A stretch of 64,000 nucleotides of DNA from Phragmitibacter sp965284365 (GTDB lineage: Bacteria > Verrucomicrobiota > Verrucomicrobiia > Verrucomicrobiales > Verrucomicrobiaceae), in the NCBI GenBank assembly GCA_965284365.1, contig OZ260079.1:1798001-1862000 (forward strand). Reading direction: 5' to 3'. The stretch's first letter is position 1. Every line of letters begins with the position of its first letter. A model generated the notes under the pieces. The model did no database searches and was not told the origin of the DNA. It saw only the letters and a program-made list of their open reading frames with translations. The position numbers were made by a program, and so were the translations under genes. Positions 56,148 through 64,000 of this stretch are shown here, piece by piece.

Positions 56148-56170
56148 CCTTCGCGCCTTCGCGGTTCAAC
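56148..56170. repeat. CTTCGCG-type intergenic repeat copy
   Basis: CTTCGCGCCTTCGCGGTTCA (56149-56168 within the span) matches the copies at 20426-20455 and 28013-28042. It again lies between convergent genes. Confidence 0.7.
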
Positions 56171-56337
56171 TAGCACGCGAACACACTCCCGGTCGTTGCC
56201 AGCCCCCGTGATTGGCTTCAAACTGCCCCCACATCCATTGCGAACACAGCACCCTCTGGCACCTTGTAGCATGCCGGCTGCTACGTCCCACGCACCCTTC
56301 CTGACAGGCTCTCAGCATCCAAAAAAATCTCCGCCGC

Positions 56338-56369
56338 GCGATACCGTACTACATAGTACGCAATATCGC
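56338..56369 (-). other. Interrupted palindrome, possible terminator or protein-binding site
   Basis: An outer arm GCGATA/TATCGC (56338-56343, 56364-56369) encloses CGTACTA/TAGTACG (56345-56351, 56354-56360) with a two-base centre. A run of seven A (56321-56327) would give a T tract on the minus strand ten bases after the hairpin, so it could stop transcripts of the TPR gene ending at 56443. Confidence 0.4.
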
Positions 56370-56442
56370 CGATTGCGACAGCCATCAGCGGCACTTCACG
56401 CCTTTTCGCCCCGGTTCAAACGGCCAACCGCACTTGGGGTCG

Positions 56443-56781
56443 CTATTTCAGAACTTTTCCGCCAAGCGACAGAATGCGGGCTTTGCCCTTGGCATCCTCT
56501 GCTTCGGCGATCTGGCCGGCCTTCACATACATCTGTGAGAGAGCGGTCCAGGCCAGCAAATCATTGGGCCGCATCGTTGTAGCCATCAACCCGGCGCCGA
56601 TGGCTTCTTTGACATTGTCCGTCTTGAAAAGCGCCATTCCCAGCGCATGCCATCCGTCAAAAAACTGGGGATCCAGTTCCACGCATTTGCGGTAGAGAAC
56701 AACCGCTTCGTCCAAATCGCCGAGGGCAACACATCCGCTCGCGTCGTCGTAGAGCGCATCGCGCTCGGAGGTGTCTTCCAT
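56443..56781 (-). CDS. Small tetratricopeptide repeat protein
   Basis: The 112-residue cytoplasmic protein is made of about three TPR units. The clearest runs ALGDLDEAVVLYRKCVELDP and FFDGWHALGMALFKTDNVKE, with the usual small/aromatic spacing, and the third is NDLLAWTALSQMYVKAGQI. It has no signal peptide. It follows the PpiD-like gene by 63 bases on the same strand and is probably the last gene of that cluster. TPR proteins act as assembly scaffolds; the partner is unknown. Confidence 0.82.
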   Translation of the reverse strand: MEDTSERDALYDDASGCVALGDLDEAVVLYRKCVELDPQFFDGWHALGMALFKTDNVKEAIGAGLMATTMRPNDLLAWTALSQMYVKAGQIAEAEDAKGKARILSLGGKVLK

Positions 56782-56844
56782 GATTGCTGGTGTGTTGGCG
56801 GTTAGTGGATCGACTTGACGACTGCTTTCCGCCTCTTCCCAGCC

Positions 56845-58398
56845 TTAGGCATTGCCGAGCGTGCGGCGGATCAGCGGATCGGCATCCACCTTCGCTTCTT
56901 CACGGCGGCGGTCAAACCATGCTTGGAACACATCGGATTGCAGGGCGCTTTCAATGAAACCACTTACGCGCTCTTTATCTTCGCCGCTGGTGGGACGCTT
57001 TTGGAGTTCTTTCGAAATGACGTGAACCAGGAACAATCCGGATGGAGTTTCCATCGGTTTGGTGAAGCCGCCGGGAGCTGTGGTCAGGCACTCCATGGCG
57101 ATTTCGCGGCCATTGCTCAGATCTCCCAAGGGATTCATCGCGGAAAACTCTGGCAGGTTCTCGGATTTCAGTCCGACGGTCTTCACTGCTTCATCAAACT
57201 TTTTGCCTTCCTTCAGGAGGTCTTCCAGCTTTTTGCGAGCATCATTGGCGGCCTTGGCCATCTCTTCGCGAGCCTTTTGATTCACCAGCGTTTCACGAAT
57301 CTTTTCCTTCACATCAGCCAGCGCCTGCTGCTGGGGCGTGATGTCTTCGGTGATCTTGAAAAGGTAGTAACCCTTCGAGCCTTCCACGGGCTCGCTGACG
57401 GGATGAAGCTTCGGATCGGTGGAAAAGATTTCTGAAATCAGTGCTGCTTCGTCTTTGAGTTCCGCTGGCGGAGTGTCCTGCTCAAAAGCGGCGAGCTTCT
57501 TCACTTCAGCCTTGGCCTTGGCAGCCTCTGCTGCAAAATCGGCGCCGGGCTTGGCGACGGCATCGGAGAACTCCTGCACCTTCTTGCCATACTCATTGTT
57601 GGCTTTCAGCGTGTCTTCCACGTTTACCTTCGAGGTGTCAGGCTTCGCGATCAGCACATACTCCACCGCACGCTTCGGCACGGTTTTGAAGGTGTCCTTC
57701 TTCTCCTCGTAGTACTTGGCGATTTCCTCGTCGTTGACCTTGGCAGCCTTCTGGAAGGTCTCTAGAGGAAACGTAATGTTGGCGGCCTTCACCGTCTGAT
57801 ACTGGGAGGCATAAGTGTGTGTCGTGAGATTGGGGGAGGGGACAAAGTTTCCGGCCACCAGTTCCTGGAGCTTTTGATAGGCGATCCAGTCTCTCACCAG
57901 ATCATACAACTGGTCGTTGCTAAAGCCGAGTGAGCCCAGACGCTCGTCCACCATCTTGGCGATGGTCACGTCATACTGCCCATTCGTCTGCAGCACTGGC
58001 AGTTTGTTGTAGGCGCTCTGCACTTCTGCGTCGGAGACGTGGATACCAGCCTTGCTGACTTCATTGCGCAGCACCAGAAGATTGAAAGCGAAGTCAGGCT
58101 GAACCTGATCCGCAGTCTGGAAACGGCGGGCGATGTGTGTGATCATCGCCGGAAACGATTGGCCGGTGGCCTCATCAGTCAGTTGCAGCATGCTGGCCAG
58201 CGTGAAGTAGCGGCGCAGACGGTCCAGCTCCAGGTAGGAATAGCTCTTCCCATAAATGGTAAACGCCGTGTCCTCCGGTGAAGCGTGCTGGGAGTTCTTC
58301 GACTGGGTATAACCGCCCCAGAAGGTGAAACTGATAATGACCACTGCGGTGACGGCAATCCACAGGGTACCTTGGTGTTTACGCAAAAATTCGAGCAT
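56845..58398 (-). CDS. PpiD/SurA-type peptidyl-prolyl isomerase or periplasmic chaperone
   Basis: The ATG at 58398 gives MLEFLRKHQGTLWIAV, a PpiD-like N-terminal membrane anchor (WIAVTAVVIISFTFWGGY), and 517 residues in total. A SurA_N-type helical chaperone region (about 50-215, including SYLELDRLRRYFTLASM and VSKAGIHVSDAEVQSAYNK) is followed by a parvulin-related region around FKTVPKRAVEYVLIAKPDTS and KGYYLFKITEDITPQQQALA. The C-terminal helices complete the chaperone cradle. It should fold outer-membrane or periplasmic proteins while tethered to the inner membrane. Next to a TPR/coiled-coil envelope protein gene, 112 bases upstream. Whether the isomerase active site is intact is unclear. 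Confidence 0.82.
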   Translation of the reverse strand: MLEFLRKHQGTLWIAVTAVVIISFTFWGGYTQSKNSQHASPEDTAFTIYGKSYSYLELDRLRRYFTLASMLQLTDEATGQSFPAMITHIARRFQTADQVQPDFAFNLLVLRNEVSKAGIHVSDAEVQSAYNKLPVLQTNGQYDVTIAKMVDERLGSLGFSNDQLYDLVRDWIAYQKLQELVAGNFVPSPNLTTHTYASQYQTVKAANITFPLETFQKAAKVNDEEIAKYYEEKKDTFKTVPKRAVEYVLIAKPDTSKVNVEDTLKANNEYGKKVQEFSDAVAKPGADFAAEAAKAKAEVKKLAAFEQDTPPAELKDEAALISEIFSTDPKLHPVSEPVEGSKGYYLFKITEDITPQQQALADVKEKIRETLVNQKAREEMAKAANDARKKLEDLLKEGKKFDEAVKTVGLKSENLPEFSAMNPLGDLSNGREIAMECLTTAPGGFTKPMETPSGLFLVHVISKELQKRPTSGEDKERVSGFIESALQSDVFQAWFDRRREEAKVDADPLIRRTLGNA

Positions 58399-58510
58399 GA
58401 CGGGAAGCGGGCAAAATGAGGGCGTGAAGTAATCCCGTGCTCGCGGCACGGTCAACGGGTATTTAAGGCTGAGGCGCTCTGGAATGCCTTATTTCAAAGG
58501 CGTCGGGGCC

Positions 58511-60601
58511 TCAGCGGGCGGAAGCAGTGCTCTGCAACTTCGGTGTTGGAGCCACCATGGTCTCATTCAGGATGCGTTCCATGGCAGGATCCGCCTGGAT
58601 ACCGCGGTCCCGTGCGGACTGATAATGCTTGCGAGCCTGGGGCCAGTCCGGGGGATGCGCCGTGGCATACAACACCGCCAGGTTGAAGTGCGCATCGCCG
58701 TAGCTCGGATCGATGGCCAAAGCGCTCTTGAACTCAGTCTCGGCCCGGGCACGGTTGCCCTGGCGGCTGGTGATGATGCCGAGGTAATGATGCGCAAGAG
58801 CATTTTTCTTGTCCTGCACGAGGCTCTTCTCAAAGCTTCCTACGGCTTCCCCCAGCTTGCCTTGCTGGAAATAGCAGACACCAAGGCGATGCAGCGCCAG
58901 TTGATTGTCCGGCGCATAGGCAAGGCACTTCTGCAAAAGAACTTCCGACTGGTCATACACCCGGTTTTGCAGCTTGATGGAAGCAAGATTGATCAAGGCT
59001 TCCACATTGCGGGGATTGGCACGCAGCGCGTCTTCATAGGCCCACTCAGCCGCCTTGTAATCCTGGCTGCGCATCGCTTCCACGGCTTGGGACATAAGCT
59101 TTTCTTCGGCGGCTCCTGAGCTGGAACGGGGGACAGCGGCGGTGGTCTTTCCCGTTTCACTACGAGTGTCGGCAGGTTTCTTGGTGGAGGCTGCTTCCAG
59201 CGTCGCATAAGAACCGGTGTCCGCGGCAAAAAGCTCCTTCAGCTCGGGTTCGCTGAAGAGCTTTTCTTCGTCCATGGTGATGTTCATCTTGCCGGTGGTG
59301 ATGTCTTCCAGGTTCTCAATGAGTGTCTGGGAGGTGATCTCCATCTTCTTCATCTCGGCCATGATGATTTCCTTCGCCTGCTGATGGCGCTGCTGCTGGC
59401 GAAGCTGACGCATGATGATATTGCGCAGCGCTTTATTCTCTTCGGTAGCCTTCGCAAGCTCGGGAGTGGCTGGTTTGCTGGTGGAATCCGCCAGTTGGGC
59501 GTTCACTTCCTTCAGCTTCACGGTAAGTTCCGCGACCTGCCCCTGATAAGCCGTATTCTCCTGCCGGAGCTTGGCAACTTCCTCCTGGATGCCGGTGATT
59601 TGAGTGCGGAGAGAGACAATTTCGGTATCTCGCTGGGCCAGCAGGACATCCTTCTTGGAGACGTCTGACTTAAGCGTTTCCACTTGTTTCTGGATGTCGT
59701 CCAACTGACCCTTGAGGCGGGTGTTCTCTGCCAAGACGCGATTGTAATCGTCCGGCTTGATGGCGTCTTTCTTGGCCTTGGCGAGTTCTTCTTCCAAACC
59801 CTTCACGTGTGCCAGGAGAGCCTCTTTTTCGCCTTCCTGTTTCTCGAGCGCCTTGCCCGTGTCCATGAGCTGCTGGGTGCGGTTCGCCAGCATGTCCTTC
59901 ACCATCTTTTCCTCAGCCTTGGCTTTCTCGATCTCTTTCTTCGTGGCCGCGTCTTTGCCGCTGGACTGCTTGGCGAGAGCTTCCGCCTTGCCAGTAATAT
60001 CCTGCAACTGCCGGCGCAGAAGATCGATATCCTGCTGATCCCGTTGCCGTTCTCTCAGGGCATTGGTGTAACCATCCTCATAAAGCCGCAGTTTCTCTTT
60101 GTACTCCTCGATTTGTTTCCTCTGGGCCTCGAAGGTCTGATTGATCAAATCAAGCGGATTGGCAATGCCTCCTGATTGTTGCGGCTGCTGGGGCATCATG
60201 CCGTTATTCGGCGCCATGGGCTGCTGCTGCATTTGCTGGGGTGCGGGAGCAAACTGAGGCACCATGGAACCCGAAGGCGCGGGGGCGTAAGTCGGGGTCG
60301 CAGGCACTGGGTTGTTCCGAGTAAGACGGCCCAACGCGGATTGGATGAGCCGGGAACGGTAGGCGACCACATCCGGTTGGAAGGTCGGGTAATTCTGCGC
60401 AACGGTGCCGATAAGCTGTTGAGCCTGGCTGTATTTGGCGATGGCGCCCTGCGCGTCAGCCGCCTGTTCCAGCTTCTCTGCTTCAGTCTTGAGCATGAAG
60501 ACTTTCAAAAACAGTTCGCCAGCTCCGCTATTGTCTTGCGCGGTCAATACCGCCGGACCACAAGCGAGCCAGATCAGAACGATGTAGGGGGAAATTCGCA
60601 T
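58511..60601 (-). CDS. Exported coiled-coil and TPR protein
   Basis: A signal peptide (PYIVLIWLACGPAVLTAQ) is followed by a short helical region and a Pro/Gln/Met-rich linker (residues about 105-145, with PQFAPAPQQMQQQP). A long coiled coil covers about 150-400 (heptads in YKEKLRLYEDGYTNALRERQ and VAKLRQENTAYQGQVAELTV). At the C-terminus, about 510-680, there are four to five TPR units such as YKAAEWAYEDALRANPRNVE and LALHRLGVCYFQQGKLGEAV. The layout suggests a periplasmic or outer-membrane scaffold. It is the first gene of a cluster with the PpiD-like chaperone and a small TPR protein, and has a good promoter (60624-60652). Specific function unknown. Confidence 0.82.
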   Translation of the reverse strand: MRISPYIVLIWLACGPAVLTAQDNSGAGELFLKVFMLKTEAEKLEQAADAQGAIAKYSQAQQLIGTVAQNYPTFQPDVVAYRSRLIQSALGRLTRNNPVPATPTYAPAPSGSMVPQFAPAPQQMQQQPMAPNNGMMPQQPQQSGGIANPLDLINQTFEAQRKQIEEYKEKLRLYEDGYTNALRERQRDQQDIDLLRRQLQDITGKAEALAKQSSGKDAATKKEIEKAKAEEKMVKDMLANRTQQLMDTGKALEKQEGEKEALLAHVKGLEEELAKAKKDAIKPDDYNRVLAENTRLKGQLDDIQKQVETLKSDVSKKDVLLAQRDTEIVSLRTQITGIQEEVAKLRQENTAYQGQVAELTVKLKEVNAQLADSTSKPATPELAKATEENKALRNIIMRQLRQQQRHQQAKEIIMAEMKKMEITSQTLIENLEDITTGKMNITMDEEKLFSEPELKELFAADTGSYATLEAASTKKPADTRSETGKTTAAVPRSSSGAAEEKLMSQAVEAMRSQDYKAAEWAYEDALRANPRNVEALINLASIKLQNRVYDQSEVLLQKCLAYAPDNQLALHRLGVCYFQQGKLGEAVGSFEKSLVQDKKNALAHHYLGIITSRQGNRARAETEFKSALAIDPSYGDAHFNLAVLYATAHPPDWPQARKHYQSARDRGIQADPAMERILNETMVAPTPKLQSTASAR

Positions 60602-60623
60602 AAAATCGATACAGCCAGTCCAT

Positions 60624-60652
60624 AAGATAACCTCTATGGAGAGAATTGTCTA
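60624..60652 (-). promoter_or_regulatory. Sigma-70-type promoter for the coiled-coil/TPR gene
   Basis: On the minus strand TAGACA (plus 60647-60652, 5 of 6 matches) is followed by a 17-base spacer and TATCTT (plus 60624-60629, 4 of 6). The predicted start lies about 16 bases before the ATG at 60601. Confidence 0.5.
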
Positions 60653-60826
60653 CAATCGCGAACGTCTCCGATCCGCTCAGGGCGCGGATTCCAGAGCGAT
60701 TTGAGGTAAATGGAAGCTTCAACCTGGAATAACCCGCGAGACAAGGCCTGCTAAGTTTGCCGTTCATTTGCGCCGTTCGCCGCTGTTCCCGAATAAAGAA
60801 TTCTTTAGGCAGCATCAGCGCCAACG

Positions 60827-60856
60827 AAAAGGGACGAGCACTTGCCCGTCCCTTTT
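60827..60856 (-). terminator. Bidirectional-type terminator after the sulfite reductase gene
   Basis: AAAAGGGACG (60827-60836) and CGTCCCTTTT (60847-60856) form a perfect 10-bp stem with a 10-base loop, giving a T tract on either strand. It lies 29 bases after the stop codon of the sulfite reductase gene. Confidence 0.88.
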
Positions 60857-60885
60857 ACAATCAATCCTCCACCCACCTCAGGCAG

Positions 60886-62673
60886 TTAGCCCGCCATCGC
60901 AGGCTCGGTTTCCGCGCCTGATCCGGCAGCGGCTTCGGCGGCTTTCCTGGCGGCGCGTTCGGTGAACTCGATGTGGAACTGCTCGGGCGTAGGCGCCTCA
61001 CCGTTGACGCGAGTTCTGCCCCAGAAGTCTGTGAAGTTTTCGCCCGCCTCGCGGTTGTTGGCGAAATCCTGGAGGAGGGGCCGCACTTCGTTCGGGATGT
61101 CCGCCAGATTCACCACCTTCTTTTCCAAGCCAGCCAACCGGTCACCGCGAATGCTGCCGCCCACAAACATGGCGTAGCGGTTCGGCGCACGGCCGACGAA
61201 GGCGATGTCCGCATTGTAAGGACGGGCGCAGCCATTGGGGCAGCCGGTCATGCGGATAAGAATCGCTTCCTTCTCCAGGCCGAGTTCCTTCATGACAGCA
61301 TCAATGCCGTCAATTACGCCGCTGAAAACGCGTTCACTCTCGGAAAGGGAAAGTCCGCAAGTCGGCAGGGCCACGCAGGCATGAGCCACACGGCGGATCG
61401 CCGTGAGGGTGTCAGCCTGTGGGATGCGGTGCTTCGTCAGGATGGCATCCACTTCAGCGCGCTTCTCAGGAGCGACGTCCGCGAAGATGATGTTCGCATT
61501 TGCCGTGATGACGGAGGGGAGATTCAGATCCTTGCTAAGCTCACGGAAGGCGGTGCGGTAGGCGGGACCGTTGTCCGCTTTGTCTTCGATTCGGCCTTGG
61601 GCCACGTGAACGCCAAGGAAGAAATTGCCATCGCCCTGTTCATGCCAGCCAAGCTGGTCTTCGACGCTGTCGAAGGTGAGGGGCTTGGCCGGAGCGATTT
61701 CGATATTGGGCACGCGGCTCTGCACTTCCGTGCGGAACCACTCGATCCCACGGCTCTCGACGAGGTATTTCATACGAGCCAACTTGCGTTCCTGGCGATT
61801 GCCGAAGTCGCGCTGAGTCGTGACGATTGCTTCGGTCACTTCGGGCACATGCGGACGCTGGACGTAGCCGAGCGGGCGGGCCAGGAAGGGACGGGTGGAC
61901 AACTGGCCATGGCTCATGCCGAAGCCGCCACCGACATAAATGGTATAGCCTTCGACCGTGCCGTCCACGACGTGAGGGATAAAAGCAACGTCCTGGGATA
62001 GGGCGTCCACTTCATTCCGAGGGGGGATGGCGATACCCATCTTGAATTTCCGCGGCAGGAAGACCTTCCCGTAAATGGGGTCTTCTTCGCCTTGCGGGGT
62101 GGTGCAGTCGGAAAGCAGATCAAGCTTTTCGCCGTCGAGCCAGATTTCTGCGTAGCTGGTGGAGCGCCACAGGAAGCGGCGGCTGATTTCCTCGGCGAGC
62201 GCCTGAGCATCCAAATGCACGGCATCTTTCACAGGTGAGGAAGGGCCCATGACGTTGCGAACCACGTCGCCGCAAGCGCCCATGGTGGTGAGGCCGGAGC
62301 GATTGATGGTGGCGATGACTTCCTTCAGGTCACCCTTCAACACGGCGTGGAACTGGATGCCCTGGCGAGTGGTGAGGCGGAGCGTGCCGTTGGTCTTGTC
62401 GGCAAGCTTATCGTGCAGGAGGTATTGCTCGGGGGTCATTTTCCCACCGGGCATTTTTGACCGGACCATGAAGCTCCAAGCCTTCTCTTTCTTCTCACGA
62501 GCCAATTGGGCGCGCAGATCACGGTCATCCTGCTGATAGGTGCCGTGAAACTTCAGAAGAATGTTCTCACCGTCCTCGAAATGGCTTGCGGTAGGATCCT
62601 GCAAAACCGGAAGGATGCTGCCGCGCAGCCCTTCGCTGGCCAGCTTGATTTCTTCTGGGGACGCTTTGCTCAT
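60886..62673 (-). CDS. cysI: Sulfite reductase hemoprotein (CysI/Sir type)
   Basis: The 595-residue enzyme reduces sulfite to sulfide with siroheme and a [4Fe-4S] cluster. Cluster cysteines appear as CVALPTC (Cys-x5-Cys) and TGCPNGC (Cys-x3-Cys), followed by ARPY, exactly the sulfite/nitrite reductase pattern. The N-terminal ferredoxin-like segments are LRLTTRQGIQFHAVLKGDL and MGACGDVVRNVMGPSSP; the second half repeats the fold. No NADPH-flavoprotein gene (cysJ) lies beside it, so the electron donor may be ferredoxin or an unlinked CysJ. A nitrite reductase assignment is possible but the length and motifs favour sulfite. A perfect terminator follows. Confidence 0.92.
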   Translation of the reverse strand: MSKASPEEIKLASEGLRGSILPVLQDPTASHFEDGENILLKFHGTYQQDDRDLRAQLAREKKEKAWSFMVRSKMPGGKMTPEQYLLHDKLADKTNGTLRLTTRQGIQFHAVLKGDLKEVIATINRSGLTTMGACGDVVRNVMGPSSPVKDAVHLDAQALAEEISRRFLWRSTSYAEIWLDGEKLDLLSDCTTPQGEEDPIYGKVFLPRKFKMGIAIPPRNEVDALSQDVAFIPHVVDGTVEGYTIYVGGGFGMSHGQLSTRPFLARPLGYVQRPHVPEVTEAIVTTQRDFGNRQERKLARMKYLVESRGIEWFRTEVQSRVPNIEIAPAKPLTFDSVEDQLGWHEQGDGNFFLGVHVAQGRIEDKADNGPAYRTAFRELSKDLNLPSVITANANIIFADVAPEKRAEVDAILTKHRIPQADTLTAIRRVAHACVALPTCGLSLSESERVFSGVIDGIDAVMKELGLEKEAILIRMTGCPNGCARPYNADIAFVGRAPNRYAMFVGGSIRGDRLAGLEKKVVNLADIPNEVRPLLQDFANNREAGENFTDFWGRTRVNGEAPTPEQFHIEFTERAARKAAEAAAGSGAETEPAMAG

Positions 62674-62704
62674 GTACTAGGTCGTGGGTAAGGGGTGAGT
62701 GACC

Positions 62705-62732
62705 ATTCTACCCTATAAGCCGGGATGCGCAA
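62705..62732 (-). promoter_or_regulatory. Possible promoter of the sulfite reductase gene
   Basis: On the minus strand TTGCGC (plus 62727-62732), a 16-base spacer and TAGAAT (plus 62705-62710, 5 of 6 matches) lie 32 bases before the start codon. The -35 match is weak. Confidence 0.3.
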
Positions 62733-62966
62733 GAGAAAGCCTGAGAAATGCCGATAGGAAAAGTCGGGTATCAAATATCCTGACGAATTTCGATCGTATC
62801 CGACCTTGGAGAATGAAGTGCCACGTAACACTTTGGCAGCATTTGTGCTTGCAGCTTGCATTCTGACGTCTAACGACCTTTATTTAAGCGCTCCAAGGCG
62901 ACGGATCATTTGCGGACGCCTTTTACTCGTTCACGATAAACACTTTAGCAAAATTTTTGACGCAAG

Positions 62967-64000
62967 ATGGCTCTCGTATCCAAAGGACTTGAAGGTGTAG
63001 TCGCCGCAGAAACCCAACTGGGTGAAGTGAAGGGGCAGGAAGGAATTCTGTTTTACTGCGGATACGACATCAATGAGTTGGCGGGGAAAGTGAGTTACGA
63101 AGAGGTCGTCTATCTTCTGTTCCACAACCGCCTCCCTAATAAGTCGGAACTCGCGGGATTGATCACAGCATTGCGTGCCGAGCGGGAGCTTCCGGATGGC
63201 GTTATTGATTTCCTCATAAAGGCTCCGAGGGACGCGAAGCCGATCGACGTCATGCGGACGGCTGTCTCGATGCTGGGCTGTTATGACACGATGCGTCATG
63301 ACCTGTCCATGAGTGCAGAACTGGCGACTGCGGTTAAGCTTGTCTCCCAAATTGGCATCATTGCCGCGTATTTCCACCGGGCTCGAAAGGGGCAAGAACT
63401 GCCGCCGGTGCGCAAGGATTTGAGCGAAGCCGCCCACTTTCTGTATCTGATCACAGGTGAGGTACCTTCCGCCGAAGCGGAAAAGACACTGGATGTGGCT
63501 TATATCCTTCACGCTGAGCACGGTTTCAATGCCAGCACCTTTACCGCCCGTGTGGTCGCTTCGACCCTTTCGGACATGTACTCTGCGATTAGCGCGGCTA
63601 TTGGCGCCCTGAAAGGCCCGCTTCACGGCGGCGCCAATGAGGGTGTAATCCATATGCTGGAAGAAATCGGCAGTCCCGACAAAGTGGATGAGTGGGTGGA
63701 AAACGCCCTGGCCCAAAAGAAGAAGATCATGGGGATCGGTCACCGGGTTTACAAAGTGCTCGATCCGCGTGCGCCGCATCTGAAGGACATGGCCATCAAG
63801 CTGAGCAATCAGCTCGGCGAGGCCAAGTGGATTCAGATGTCTGAACGCATTGCTACGATCATGCGGGAACGCAAAGGTTTGAATGCAAACGTGGATTTTT
63901 ACAGCGCCACGGTTTATTACAGCCTCGGTATCCCCACCGATCTTTTCACTCCGATCTTTGCCATTGCCCGCATGAGCGGCTGGACGGCTCATGTGTTGGA
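62967..64000 (+). CDS. gltA: Citrate synthase (3' end outside window)
   Basis: An open frame from ATG 62967 runs off the right edge: 344 complete codons are seen, so the gene is truncated by the window and not broken. It encodes a citrate synthase of the short (about 370-400 aa) type, with catalytic His residues in ALKGPLHGGANEG and MGIGHRVYKVLDPRAP and the catalytic Asp in NANVDFYSATVYY. The N-terminus reads LEGVVAAETQLGEVKGQEGI. It condenses acetyl-CoA with oxaloacetate at the entry to the citric acid cycle; 2-methylcitrate synthase is an alternative within the same family. The 293-base region to its left is shared with the divergent sulfite reductase gene. Confidence 0.94.
   Translation, partial: MALVSKGLEGVVAAETQLGEVKGQEGILFYCGYDINELAGKVSYEEVVYLLFHNRLPNKSELAGLITALRAERELPDGVIDFLIKAPRDAKPIDVMRTAVSMLGCYDTMRHDLSMSAELATAVKLVSQIGIIAAYFHRARKGQELPPVRKDLSEAAHFLYLITGEVPSAEAEKTLDVAYILHAEHGFNASTFTARVVASTLSDMYSAISAAIGALKGPLHGGANEGVIHMLEEIGSPDKVDEWVENALAQKKKIMGIGHRVYKVLDPRAPHLKDMAIKLSNQLGEAKWIQMSERIATIMRERKGLNANVDFYSATVYYSLGIPTDLFTPIFAIARMSGWTAHVL

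Larger units (their letters stand above)
56080..56442. other. 363-base gene-free stretch between convergent genes
   Basis: The stretch holds a hairpin TCCCGGCA/TGCCGGGGA (56095-56117, one bulge) after the DUF1080 stop, a CTTCGCG-type repeat (56148-56170) and an interrupted palindrome at 56338-56369. Neither strand has a convincing gene; a 128-codon frame across it has no protein-like features. Confidence 0.6.

Noticed and set aside
60528..60824. Minus-strand frame upstream of the coiled-coil/TPR gene
   Set aside because: It runs over the predicted promoter and into the signal peptide in another frame, and the translation is not protein-like.
60973..62001. 342-codon plus-strand frame within the sulfite reductase gene
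   Set aside because: It is opposite strongly conserved siroheme and cluster motifs; shadow frame.
62806..63000. Small plus-strand frame with a hydrophobic start before citrate synthase
   Set aside because: It overlaps the citrate synthase start in another frame and covers the likely promoter region.

Overview
The window is a continuous stretch of chromosome from a moderately GC-rich bacterium, very probably a member of the Verrucomicrobiota (Verrucomicrobiae, Prosthecobacter/Verrucomicrobium-like). The pointers are a DUF1501 plus DUF1549/DUF1553 pair typical of the Planctomycetota/Verrucomicrobiota, a DUF1080 protein, a DUF6807 (PmoA-like) protein, a PEP-CTERM tailed protein, and hairpin-rich intergenic repeats of the kind common in those phyla. 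Genes are dense and mostly housekeeping. I see no rRNA, tRNA, CRISPR array, insertion sequence or prophage. All functional calls come from reading protein motifs, with no database search.

Layout. 1-2917: two glycosyltransferases, the first cut by the window edge. 3.0-5.8 kb: a small lipoprotein with a clear promoter and terminator, then a STAS protein and a GAF/SpoIIE-type phosphatase that look like a partner-switching pair. 5.8-14.3 kb: a closely packed minus-strand run of eight genes (argD, argF, sugar-nucleotide epimerase, yicC, DUF6807, gmk, S41 protease, tsaD). 14.5-20.3 kb (+): a fusion of an AcvB/VirJ-type hydrolase with an MprF-type aminoacyl-phosphatidylglycerol synthase, a methyltransferase and an orphan FtsX/MacB-type permease. 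20.5-23.9 kb (-): a DinG-type helicase and a polytopic membrane protein. 24.1-28.0 kb (+): two tandem Kup potassium transporters, the first behind a leader that can fold over its ribosome binding site.

28.1-36.2 kb (-): pheA, scpB, a small membrane protein, the DUF1501/DUF1549 pair, a DUF883-like protein and an esterase. 36.3-38.5 kb (+): recQ. 38.6-42.5 kb (-): a YVTN beta-propeller protein, then the unit gluQ - aldo/keto reductase - TIM-barrel isomerase. 42.6-45.5 kb: an FmdB-like protein, a second aldo/keto reductase and a methyltransferase that appears to carry an export signal. 45.5-54.2 kb (-): hrpA, a mini PEP-CTERM protein and metH. 54.4-56.1 kb (+): a BI-1 family membrane protein and a DUF1080 protein. 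56.4-60.6 kb (-): an envelope-type cluster (coiled-coil/TPR protein, PpiD/SurA-like chaperone, small TPR protein). 60.9-62.7 kb (-): a sulfite reductase hemoprotein. 62.97 kb to the edge (+): citrate synthase, cut by the window end.

The most notable items are the AcvB-MprF fusion (predicted synthesis and hydrolysis of aminoacyl-phosphatidylglycerol in one chain), the structured kup leader, two substitutions at conserved positions of the PheA dehydratase domain, a CTTCGCG-type repeat found mainly between convergent genes, and promoters placed so close to the start codon that the transcripts should be almost leaderless.
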